64,000 nucleotides of DNA, taken from positions 151,917 to 215,916 of the forward strand of contig NZ_JOEH01000005.1 of NCBI RefSeq assembly GCF_000719095.1, written 5' to 3'. Of this stretch, positions 25,136 through 32,734 are shown piece by piece; position 1 is the first letter of the stretch; the number at the start of each line of letters is the position of its first letter. Position numbers and translations under genes: made by a program. The notes under the pieces were generated by a model, which was not told where the DNA came from, searched no databases, and saw only the letters and a list, made by a program, of their open reading frames with translations. This DNA is from Streptacidiphilus jeojiense. Its GTDB lineage: Bacteria; Actinomycetota; Actinomycetes; Streptomycetales; Streptomycetaceae.

Positions 25136-25996
25136 CTACCCCGGTATCACCACGGCCGTACCCGACACCCGTACCCTGCGGTCCCCCTCGCGCAGCTCCA
25201 CGCGGAGCACACCCGGTCGACCCAGGTCCTCCCCCTGGTGCAGCGTCAGCACCGTCCCGCCTCCCCCGCCAGCCAGCCCCAGCTCCCGCAGGTACGCGCC
25301 GAAGGCCGCCGCCGCGGCCCCGGTGGCCGGGTCCTCGACGATCCCGCCGACCGGGAACGGGTCGCGGACGTGGAAGGTGGCGGCGTCCTCGCGCCACACC
25401 AGCTGCAGCGTGACCAGCTCGCGGGCCTCCATGTAGGCCGCCAGCCCCTCGAAGTCGTACGCCAGCTCCGCGAGGCGCCCGCGGGTGGCCGCGGCCAGCA
25501 CCAGGTGCCGGGCGCCCGCGTAGGCGATGCGGGGCGGCAGGGCCGGGTCGAGGTCGTCCCCGCTCCAGCGGAGCAACCGCAGCGCCTCGGCCACGTCCTC
25601 CTCGGACACCGGGTCGACCCGGGGTTCCACACTGGTCAGGGTCGCCCGCAGGGCACCGTCCGACTCGGCCTCGACGTCCACCGGGACCTCACCCGCCCGG
25701 GTGCGGAAGAGCAGCGCCCCGGGACCGGTCCGCTCGGCCAGGGCGACCGCGGTGGCGATGGTGGCGTGGCCGCAGAAGGGGACCTCGACCTTGGGGCTGA
25801 AGTAGCGGACGTCGTAGTCGCGCCCGCCCGCCGCGCCGTTCCGGCCCTGGGTGAGGAACGCCGTCTCCGCGTAGCCGAGTTCGGCCGCCACGGCGAGCAT
25901 GGCCGCGTCGTCCAGTCCGGTCGCGTCGAGGACGACGCCGGCGGGGTTGCCGCCCTCGGGGTCGGTGGTGAAGGCCGCATAGCGAAGGATGTCCAT
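25136..25996 (-). CDS. PhzF-family isomerase/epimerase-like protein
   Basis: A 286-residue protein with the two-fold PhzF fold pattern. The first half has FTTDPEGGNPAGVVLD (9-24) and the conserved Glu in GYAETAFL (45-52), followed by RYFSPKVEVPFCGHATIATA, which forms the substrate pocket. The second half mirrors it with VEDPATGAAAAAFGAYL. Family members isomerise or epimerise small aromatic or amino acids without a cofactor. The physiological substrate here cannot be told. The ATG at 25996 is the family start; a longer frame to 26080 adds unrelated residues. Confidence 0.87.
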   Translation of the reverse strand: MDILRYAAFTTDPEGGNPAGVVLDATGLDDAAMLAVAAELGYAETAFLTQGRNGAAGGRDYDVRYFSPKVEVPFCGHATIATAVALAERTGPGALLFRTRAGEVPVDVEAESDGALRATLTSVEPRVDPVSEEDVAEALRLLRWSGDDLDPALPPRIAYAGARHLVLAAATRGRLAELAYDFEGLAAYMEARELVTLQLVWREDAATFHVRDPFPVGGIVEDPATGAAAAAFGAYLRELGLAGGGGGTVLTLHQGEDLGRPGVLRVELREGDRRVRVSGTAVVIPG

Positions 25997-26201
25997 GACC
26001 CAGTGAACTCGGACCGCGGCCCGATGATTCCGGTGCCGTCCACGCCAAGTCGCTGCAAAGTCCACCCCACCCTTCCGCAAGATTCAGAAAGAATTTTCTC
26101 CGAGGCCTTGACGCACCTCCGCCACCGCGAGCATGGTCATGACGAAGCACTGGGCGCCCCCACCCTCAGCCCGTGCGACCTTCACCCCACCCGGAGCCAC
26201 C

Positions 26202-27971
26202 ATGCGTACGCGCACGCGCCTTCGCGCCATGCTCGCCTCAGGAGCCCTGCTCACCACCGGAATCGTCCCGCTCACCCTGGCCGCCACCGCCGGGACCGCG
26301 CACGCGGCCATGAACAGCGGCGATGTGATCGCCAACCTCTTCATGTGGAACTGGACTTCGGTCGCCAACGAGTGCACCACGGTGCTGGGGCCCTCCGGCT
26401 ACGGCGGCGTCCAGGTCGCCCCGCCGGAGGACTCCACCACCGCCTCGGGCCACCCCTGGTGGGAGATCTACCAGCCGGTGGACTACAACCTCACCAGCCG
26501 GATGGGCAACGAGGCGCAGTTCGCCGCCATGGTCTCCAGCTGCCGCGCGGCCGGGGTGAAGGTCTACGTCGACGCCGTCATCAACCACATGACCGGCCAG
26601 GGCAGTTCGTCCTACGGCGGGGTCACCGGCTACACCAAGTACGACTACCCGGGGCTGTACTCCAGCGCCGACTTCCACAACTACCCCGCGGACTGCCCCG
26701 AGTCGGACGACCAGATCCACAACTGGAACGACTACACCGAGGTCACCCACTGCGAACTGTCGGACCTCTCCGACCTGCGCACCGAGTCGGACTACGTCCG
26801 CACCGAGATCGCCGGGTACCTCAACAAGCTGATCGGGTACGGCGTCTCGGGCTTCCGGGTGGACGCGGCCAAGCACATCGGCGAGACCGACCTGGCCGCC
26901 ATCGAGGGCAAGCTGAACAAGACCGCCGACGGCACCGCCCCGTACGTCGCCCAGGAGGTCATCCCCGGCGGCACCGGGCAGTTGGCCCCCGCCTCCTTCG
27001 AGGTCACCGGCAGCCTGCTCGGCTTCGACTACGCCGACGACCTCACCCAGCAGTTCAACGGCAGCATCGCCAACCTGAAGACCTTCGGCAGCAGTTGGGG
27101 CCTGCTGCCGAGCAGTGACGAACTGGTCTTCGTCGAGAACCACGACACCGAGCGCAACGGCTCCACGCTCAGCTACAAGTCCGGGGCGGTGAACAACCTC
27201 GCCACCGAGTTCGAACTCGCCTGGGGCTACGGCACCCCGGAGGTGTACTCCGGCTTCGACTTCACCAACTCCGACGACTCGCCCCCGGCCACCAGCAGCG
27301 GCATGGTCACCGACACCACCTGCGGCAGCGGCTGGGAGTGCACCGACCGGGTCACCGGGGTGAACCACATGGTGGCCTGGCACAACCACACGGCCGGCCA
27401 GTCGGTCGCCAACTGGTACGACGACGGCTCCAACCTGATCGCCTTCAGCCGGGGCAGCGCGGGCTGGATCGCGGTCAACAACGAGAGCTCGGCGCAGACC
27501 AGGACCTTCGCCACCGGGATGGCCGCGGGCACCTACTGCGACATCATCCACGGCGCGGTCAGCGGCGGCGCCTGCACCGGGACCACGGTCACCGTGGACG
27601 GCAGCGGCAACGCCAGCGTGACCGTGCCGGCCAAGGACTCGGTCGCCTTCGACAGCACCGACCTGGTGTCGGCCGCGACCACGGTCAGCGAGACCTTCAG
27701 CGAGAACGCCACCACCGTGCTCGGCCAGAACATCTACGTGGTCGGCTCCATCGCCGACCTCGGCGACTGGAACACCGACAGCGCGGTGCTGCTCTCCTCG
27801 GCGACCTACCCGGTCTGGACCGGAACGCTCAACCTCCCCGCGAACACCTACGTCGAGTACAAGTACATCAAGAAGGACGGCAGCGGAAACGTCACCTGGG
27901 AGAGCGGCGCCAACCGCACCACCACCACTCCGGCCTCGGGCAGCGCCACCCTGAACGACACCTGGAAGTAG
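26202..27971 (+). CDS. Secreted alpha-amylase (GH13) with C-terminal starch-binding domain (CBM20)
   Basis: A 589-residue secreted enzyme. A signal peptide ends at AHA (residue about 35). The GH13 barrel contains region I VDAVINHM, region II GFRVDAAKH with nucleophile Asp221, Glu252 (YVAQEVI) as acid/base, and FVENHD with Asp315. The all-beta C domain spans about 390-480, then a CBM20 domain (about 485-589) with FSENATTVLGQNIYVVGS, GDWNTDSAVLL and VEYKYIKKDGSGNVTWE. It cleaves internal alpha-1,4 bonds in starch and glycogen outside the cell. The ATG at 26202 begins the signal peptide. No MalR-type operator was identified with confidence. Confidence 0.95.
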   Translation: MRTRTRLRAMLASGALLTTGIVPLTLAATAGTAHAAMNSGDVIANLFMWNWTSVANECTTVLGPSGYGGVQVAPPEDSTTASGHPWWEIYQPVDYNLTSRMGNEAQFAAMVSSCRAAGVKVYVDAVINHMTGQGSSSYGGVTGYTKYDYPGLYSSADFHNYPADCPESDDQIHNWNDYTEVTHCELSDLSDLRTESDYVRTEIAGYLNKLIGYGVSGFRVDAAKHIGETDLAAIEGKLNKTADGTAPYVAQEVIPGGTGQLAPASFEVTGSLLGFDYADDLTQQFNGSIANLKTFGSSWGLLPSSDELVFVENHDTERNGSTLSYKSGAVNNLATEFELAWGYGTPEVYSGFDFTNSDDSPPATSSGMVTDTTCGSGWECTDRVTGVNHMVAWHNHTAGQSVANWYDDGSNLIAFSRGSAGWIAVNNESSAQTRTFATGMAAGTYCDIIHGAVSGGACTGTTVTVDGSGNASVTVPAKDSVAFDSTDLVSAATTVSETFSENATTVLGQNIYVVGSIADLGDWNTDSAVLLSSATYPVWTGTLNLPANTYVEYKYIKKDGSGNVTWESGANRTTTTPASGSATLNDTWK

Positions 27972-28051
27972 GCAGGACCCGGGACGGTCGGAGGCACGGC
28001 GCTCGTACTCCGAGCCGCTATGCTTCCGACCTTCCGACCCGGGGAGACCAC

Positions 28052-28855
28052 ATGGCCAGCAGCTCCGACGAGTCCGTGCGTGAGCGCACCGACCGCTTCC
28101 ACACCGCCCGCGCCGCGCAGGGCGGGAGGGACAGCCTCGCCACGCGGCTGCACGCGGAGGCGTTCGGGGCGGAGTACCCCGCAGAGGTCGATCCGGCGAG
28201 CTCCTGCACCTGGGGGGTGCTCGGCGCGATGGTGCGCGGACTGCGGCTGCGGCCCGGGCAGACCCTGGTCGACCTGGGCTGCGGCAACGGCGGGACCGGG
28301 CTGTGGCTGGCCCGCGCACTGAACGCGCGGCTGGTCGGGGTGGACATCTCGCCGGTGGCCGTCGGGATCGCCGGCGAACGGGCGGCGGCCTTCGTCCCCG
28401 AGGGCCGGGCCGAGTTCCGCACCGGCACCTTCCTGCGGACCGGGCTGCCGGACGCCTGCGCGGACGGCGCGGTCAGCATGGACGCGCTGCCGTTCACCGA
28501 GGACCGGACCGCGGCGCTGCGGGAGCTGCACCGGATCCTGCGGCCGGGCGCCCGGGCCGTCTTCACCGGCAACCTGCTGCTGCCCGGGCACCCGCAGCAC
28601 CGTCCGGACCGCCCCCGCTGGAGCGACCACGCCGCCGAGGCCGGCCTGGAGTGGGAGTCGGCCGAGGAACGGCCCGAGGAACCCGCGCTCTGGGTGCGGC
28701 TCTACGACCTGTGGGAGCAGCACCAGGACGAGCTGCGCGCCGAGGTCGGCGACGCGGCCACCGAGGCGATGCTGGAGGAGGCGCGCATCGTCCGCCCGTT
28801 GATGGACCGGCGGACGCCGCTGGTGATCACGCTGCGACGGCCGGTCGACAGCTGA
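28052..28855 (+). CDS. SAM-dependent class I methyltransferase
   Basis: A 267-residue protein with the SAM-binding motif LVDLGCGNGGTGLWLA (about 73-88) and the acidic residue of the second strand in LVGVDISPVAVG. The post-I motif DGAVSMDALPFTED follows. The ATG at 28052 has GGGGAG nearby. It resembles UbiE/COQ5-type small-molecule methyltransferases, and the target is unknown. It lies 80 bp after the amylase gene and converges with the mannosyltransferase gene. The neighbours do not suggest a pathway. Confidence 0.85.
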   Translation: MASSSDESVRERTDRFHTARAAQGGRDSLATRLHAEAFGAEYPAEVDPASSCTWGVLGAMVRGLRLRPGQTLVDLGCGNGGTGLWLARALNARLVGVDISPVAVGIAGERAAAFVPEGRAEFRTGTFLRTGLPDACADGAVSMDALPFTEDRTAALRELHRILRPGARAVFTGNLLLPGHPQHRPDRPRWSDHAAEAGLEWESAEERPEEPALWVRLYDLWEQHQDELRAEVGDAATEAMLEEARIVRPLMDRRTPLVITLRRPVDS

Positions 28856-28891
28856 TCGACTGCCGATCGACGCTGGTCCCGGCCGGGCAGG

Positions 28892-29629
28892 TTACTTCCT
28901 GCCGCCACCGAGGAGCAGCTTCCAGGGTGCCAGCGCGGACTCGATCTGGACGCCGAGGCTCATCTTGGAGGCGCCCTTGACCCGCTCCTCGAACCGGATC
29001 GGGACCTCACGGATGGTCAGACCGCGCTTGACGGTCCGGTAGTTCATCTCCACCTGGAAGGAGTACCCGTTGCTGTTGACGGACGGCAGGTCGATCGCCC
29101 GCAGCGTCTCCGCCTTCCATGCCTTGAAGCCGGCGGTGGCGTCCTTCACGTGGAGCCGCAGCAGCGCGTTGACGTAGAAGTTCGCCCAGGCGGAGAGGGC
29201 CTTGCGGTGCCAGGGCCACTCCGCCGCGGTGGACCCGCCGGGGACGTAGCGGGATCCCAGCACGACGGCCGCGTCGGTGCCGGTCAGGGTCTCGATCATG
29301 ACCGGCAGCACCGAGGCCGGGTGGGACAGGTCGGCGTCCATCTGCACGACGATGTCCGCGCCCTCGTCCAGCGCCCGGGTCATGCCCGCGATGTAGGCGC
29401 GGCCGAGGCCGTCCTTCTCGGTGCGGTGCAGCACGCCGATCCGCTCCGGGTTGTCGGCGGCCAGCTTGTCAGCGACCTCGCCGGTGCCGTCGGGCGAGTT
29501 GTCGTCCACCACCAGGATGTGCAGGTTCTCCAGCGGGAGCTCCTGCAGCAGCCCGACCAGGACGGGCAGGTTCTCGCGCTCGTTGTACGTGGGCACGACG
29601 ACGACGGCCTTGGGAGAAGCCTCAAGCAT
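28892..29629 (-). CDS. Polyprenol monophosphomannose synthase (Ppm1-type GT2)
   Basis: A 245-residue soluble GT2 glycosyltransferase. It has VVVPTYNERENLPVLV (8-23), VDDNSPDGTGEVAD and the metal-binding QMDADLSHP (about 97-105), the hallmarks of dolichol/polyprenol-phosphate mannose synthases. It transfers mannose from GDP-mannose to polyprenol phosphate, providing donor for GT39-type enzymes such as the one at 20789 (family knowledge; the link here is inference). The ATG at 29629 is preferred because AGGGGA lies six bases before it; a second ATG six bases upstream overlaps that site. No membrane segment or C-terminal fusion is present. Confidence 0.9.
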   Translation of the reverse strand: MLEASPKAVVVVPTYNERENLPVLVGLLQELPLENLHILVVDDNSPDGTGEVADKLAADNPERIGVLHRTEKDGLGRAYIAGMTRALDEGADIVVQMDADLSHPASVLPVMIETLTGTDAAVVLGSRYVPGGSTAAEWPWHRKALSAWANFYVNALLRLHVKDATAGFKAWKAETLRAIDLPSVNSNGYSFQVEMNYRTVKRGLTIREVPIRFEERVKGASKMSLGVQIESALAPWKLLLGGGRK

Positions 29630-29803
29630 GTTCATTCCCCTGTAGGTCCACGGCTGTCGCGCGGGGACCGCGGTTGTGCGGTACTGGATCACTCTCAGTT
29701 CGGGCTCGCAGTGTAGCGGCGCGCGGTAAGGGTCGCGCCACTCGACGGTCGCACGCCGGGGACGAACGGTCACCCAGCGCGACATTCCGGACTGCATCGG
29801 ACC

Positions 29804-29837
29804 CGGTCGGCCGGTCGGTCAGTCGGTCGGCCGGTCA
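29804..29837. repeat. Short GGTCGGCC/GGTCAG tandem tract
   Basis: CGGTCGGCCGGTC occurs at 29804-29816 and again at 29824-29836, joined by GGTCAGT. The tract ends on the stop codon of narK. Similar GGTC-based tracts sit at stops near 3881 and 39069. Confidence 0.55.
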
Positions 29838-31085
29838 GCCCCCGAAGGCGTTGGGGCTGTCCCTGCGGTCCCGGCCCAGCAGCCGGGCGGCGGTGTAGAC
29901 GAGCGCGGCGAAGGCCGCGTCGGAGAGCAGCATGAGTCCGATCGCGTAGGAGCCGGTGCTGCCGTAGACCGAGCCCATGACCAGCGGCGGGAAGTAGCCG
30001 CCGAGCCCGCCGGCCGCGCCGACCAGGCCGGTCACGGTGCCGACCTTCTCCTTCGGGGTCACGATGGCGACCAGCGCGAACACCGCGCCGCAGGCCAACC
30101 CCACGCTGGCGGCCATGACCAGGAAGGCGATGGTCGACCAGGGGTTCAGACCGGGCTGGAACGCCTGCCAGACGGCCATCACCCCCAGCGTCGCGAACGA
30201 GGCGACCAGCACCTTGGCCGGCCCGATCCGGTCCGACAGGGTTCCGCCCAGCGGCCGGAACAGCACCGCGACCAGGGTGAAGCCGGCCGCCCTGGTGGAG
30301 GCACCGTCCTGGCTGAGGTGGTAGGCCTCCTTCAGATAGGTGGGCAGGTAGACGCCCATGGCCACGAAGGCTCCGAAGGCGACCGCGTAGAGCAGTGACA
30401 TGGGCAGCGTCGCCGGGTGCCGCAGCGCGTCGTGGAAACGCTTGCCGAACAGGTGCTCGGGGATGCTGCGCCCCGGGGCGTCCCTGGCCACCAGCACCGC
30501 GACCAGCCCGTACACCGCCAGCACCGCGGCGACCAGGTAGAACATGGTGTTGGTGTTGTCGTACCAGCGCAGGAAGCGGGCGGTGAAGAAGGCCGCGATG
30601 GCGGTGCCGCCGGTGCCGATGCCGAAGACGCCGATCGCCATGCCGCGGCGCTCCGGCGGGAACCAGGCGTTGACGTAGGGCACGCCGGCGGCGAAGAAGC
30701 TGCCGCCGATGCCCAGGAACAGGCCGACGACGACCAGCAGCCAGTAGCTGTGCACCACGCTCAGCGCCAGCACCGGCAGGATGGTGGCGAAGCTGAGCAG
30801 CGGGACCATCAGCCGGGCGCCGTACTTGTCGGTCAGCGCGCCGACCGGGATCCGGCCCAGCGAGCCGACCAGCACCGGGACGGCCACCAGGAAGGACTGC
30901 TGGAAGGAGCTGAGGCCGAGCTGCTGCTTGTAGGTCGGTCCGAGCGGGCTGATCAGGCCCCAGGCCCAGAAGTTGACGGCGATGCCCACGGTGGCGAGGG
31001 CCAGGTTGGTCCAGGCGGCAGCCGGTACGCCGGGTGCGGCGGGTGCTCCGGGCTTGGTGGGGGCTCCGGCCTTGGTGTCCGTCAT
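29835..31085 (-). CDS. narK: Nitrate/nitrite MFS transporter (NarK family)
   Basis: A 416-residue, twelve-helix MFS transporter. The nitrate-porter features are the first helix WAWGLISPLGPTYKQQLGLS and two Gly-rich signature motifs: GIGGSFFAAGVPYVNAWFP (helix 5) and GLVGAAGGLGGYFPPLVMG (helix 11). It should import nitrate or exchange nitrate for nitrite. It is the last gene of the nitrate reductase operon on the minus strand, which supports the substrate assignment. The N-terminus has a Lys/Pro/Ala-rich leader of 22 residues. Confidence 0.92.
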   Translation of the reverse strand: MTDTKAGAPTKPGAPAAPGVPAAAWTNLALATVGIAVNFWAWGLISPLGPTYKQQLGLSSFQQSFLVAVPVLVGSLGRIPVGALTDKYGARLMVPLLSFATILPVLALSVVHSYWLLVVVGLFLGIGGSFFAAGVPYVNAWFPPERRGMAIGVFGIGTGGTAIAAFFTARFLRWYDNTNTMFYLVAAVLAVYGLVAVLVARDAPGRSIPEHLFGKRFHDALRHPATLPMSLLYAVAFGAFVAMGVYLPTYLKEAYHLSQDGASTRAAGFTLVAVLFRPLGGTLSDRIGPAKVLVASFATLGVMAVWQAFQPGLNPWSTIAFLVMAASVGLACGAVFALVAIVTPKEKVGTVTGLVGAAGGLGGYFPPLVMGSVYGSTGSYAIGLMLLSDAAFAALVYTAARLLGRDRRDSPNAFGG

Positions 31086-31139
31086 CGTTCCGTTCCTCGT
31101 CGAAGAAGAAGAAGTCGTGCGTCGGGCGCGGTCCTGGGC

Positions 31140-31508
31140 TCAGCGGTCGCGCGGCCCGAGCCACCAGGCGCCCAGGGCGATCACAAAGGACAGCGCCTCG
31201 AAGCCGGTGCACCACCAGGCGGTCCCGGTGCGCCCCTGCATCCAGGCGTCGACGCCGACGTTCAGCGCCCACAGCTGCCCGGCGACCACGCTCAGCACGA
31301 TCACCAGCCGGGCGCTGAGCACCGCGGAGCGCTCCGGCTCCTGCTCGGTGCCGGCACCGGGACCGGGGCCGCTGTGCACCACCCGCGGGTCGGCGTAACC
31401 GCTGGTCGGGCGGATCTGCGGATAGCGTTCCGGGACCGGTCGGTTCAGCCTGGGCTCGTCGCTGCCCGGCCGACTCCAATGTGGGGGTTCGGCGGAGGGA
31501 AAGGTCAT
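31140..31508 (-). CDS. Small membrane protein in nitrate reductase operon
   Basis: A 122-residue protein that I do not recognise. Residues 1-62 are Pro/Arg/Glu-rich and probably disordered. Two helices follow (about 65-83, SARLVIVLSVVAGQLWALNV, and 98-117, WWCTGFEALSFVIALGAWWL). It starts 6 bp after the Rieske gene ends and lies 54 bp before narK, so it is transcribed with them. It could anchor or assemble the reductase at the membrane, but that is speculation. Confidence 0.65.
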   Translation of the reverse strand: MTFPSAEPPHWSRPGSDEPRLNRPVPERYPQIRPTSGYADPRVVHSGPGPGAGTEQEPERSAVLSARLVIVLSVVAGQLWALNVGVDAWMQGRTGTAWWCTGFEALSFVIALGAWWLGPRDR

Positions 31509-31514
31509 GGCCGC

Positions 31515-32111
31515 TCAGTTCCCTCCGCCGGACGGGCAGCTGGGCACGGTGGTGCCGGGGCGGATCGCGCCGAGCTGCCGGCAGGCCGCATGGCGCACGC
31601 TCTCGTCGGAGAAGGCCGTACCGACGGCCCAGACGCTGCCGTCCGCGCGCTCCACCATCAGCACCTTGGGCAGTCCGCGCGGCGGCGGGCCGCCGGTGAC
31701 CGCGCCGGTGCGGATGTCGAAGGAGCCCTCGTGGCAGGGGCAGTAGAGCTCGCCCTCCTCGCCGCGGTGCTCCTTCCAGAGCACCCCGCAGGCGAGGTGG
31801 GTGCAGACGGTGGAGTAGCCCACCACGGTGTCGTCGGCCAGCTTCACCGCCATCGCCCGGTCGTGCTCGCCCGGGTAGTTGAAGAGCACCGCCTGGCCCC
31901 GGGCCAGCCGGTCGGCCACCCGCAGCTCGGGGACCTCGGCCGCCTCGGCGTCGCCGTGCCGGTGCAGCACCCCGGCGGAGACCGCGACGCTGCCGACCAG
32001 CAGCCCGCCGGAGACGGTGGTCATCACCCGCAGATAGTCGCGGCGCGAGGTGAGCGAGTCGGCGCTGATCCGGTCCCGCAGCGCCTCCTCGGGGTCGGTC
32101 GTCCCGGTCAC
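31515..32111 (-). CDS. Rieske [2Fe-2S] protein with twin-arginine-type N-terminus
   Basis: A 198-residue protein. The N-terminal SRRDYLRVM followed by a hydrophobic stretch (about 30-50) looks like a Tat-dependent signal anchor. The Rieske cluster motifs CTHLAC (about 103) and CPCHEGSF (about 124) provide the two Cys and two His ligands of a [2Fe-2S] centre. The C-terminal 30 residues contain two further cysteines. The ATG overlaps the stop of the 4Fe-4S gene by four bases (ATGA). It should pass electrons in the nitrate reductase chain; its exact partner is not evident. Confidence 0.9.
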   Translation of the reverse strand: MTGTTDPEEALRDRISADSLTSRRDYLRVMTTVSGGLLVGSVAVSAGVLHRHGDAEAAEVPELRVADRLARGQAVLFNYPGEHDRAMAVKLADDTVVGYSTVCTHLACGVLWKEHRGEEGELYCPCHEGSFDIRTGAVTGGPPPRGLPKVLMVERADGSVWAVGTAFSDESVRHAACRQLGAIRPGTTVPSCPSGGGN

Positions 32112-32734
32112 GGCTGTCCTCCGGCGTTGCTGACGTCACGTCCGTCGACCTGCACCAGCGGCAGCGTGGGCAGGCCGCCGGGCACCGGCTGCCTGGTCCG
32201 GTCCGCCGGGACCACCATCGCCACACCCGTGGTGATCTGCACGTCCCCGAACTCGAACCAGTTGGAGACGTCCACCCCGGGCCGCTCCGCCTGGAGCTCC
32301 TCCAGGGTTCCGTAGAACAGGGCGCCGGTCGGGCAGACCGTCGCGCACATCGGGGCCAGGCCGATCGAGGTGCGGTCGTAGCAGAGGTTGCACTTCAGCT
32401 GCAGCTTGGCCGCGAGGTCGATCTTGGGGATGCCGAACGGGCAGGCGTTGACGCAGTTGCTGCAGCCGATGCAGCGGGTCGGGTCGGCCTCCTGGACCAC
32501 CCCGTCCGGGGTGATCAGGATGGCCTCGGCCGGGCAGACCTCGGCGCAGGGCGCGACCGGGTCCTCGCAGTGCATGCAGACGCTGGGGAGCGAGGCGACC
32601 GAGCTGCCCTCGTCCGGGTAGTCCAGGTGGATCATGGACTTGCCCCGGTGCGAGTCGCACTCGCGGCAGCCGGACACGCAGGCCTGGCAGCCGATGCAGC
32701 GACCGGGGTCGATGAAGAGCGTGCGTCCCATCAT
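32108..32734 (-). CDS. 4Fe-4S dicluster ferredoxin-type electron-transfer subunit
   Basis: A 208-residue DmsB/NrfC/NapG-like protein. It carries four cysteine groups: CIGCQACVSGCREC (11-24), CMHCEDPVAPCAEVCP (about 48-63), CIGCSNCVNACP (about 82-93) and CNLC...CATVCP (about 107-125). This is enough for four [4Fe-4S] clusters. It should relay electrons between the membrane subunit and the molybdenum catalytic subunit. The ATG at 32734 overlaps the stop of the catalytic gene by four bases, and its own stop overlaps the Rieske start, so the three are translationally coupled. Confidence 0.92.
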   Translation of the reverse strand: MMGRTLFIDPGRCIGCQACVSGCRECDSHRGKSMIHLDYPDEGSSVASLPSVCMHCEDPVAPCAEVCPAEAILITPDGVVQEADPTRCIGCSNCVNACPFGIPKIDLAAKLQLKCNLCYDRTSIGLAPMCATVCPTGALFYGTLEELQAERPGVDVSNWFEFGDVQITTGVAMVVPADRTRQPVPGGLPTLPLVQVDGRDVSNAGGQP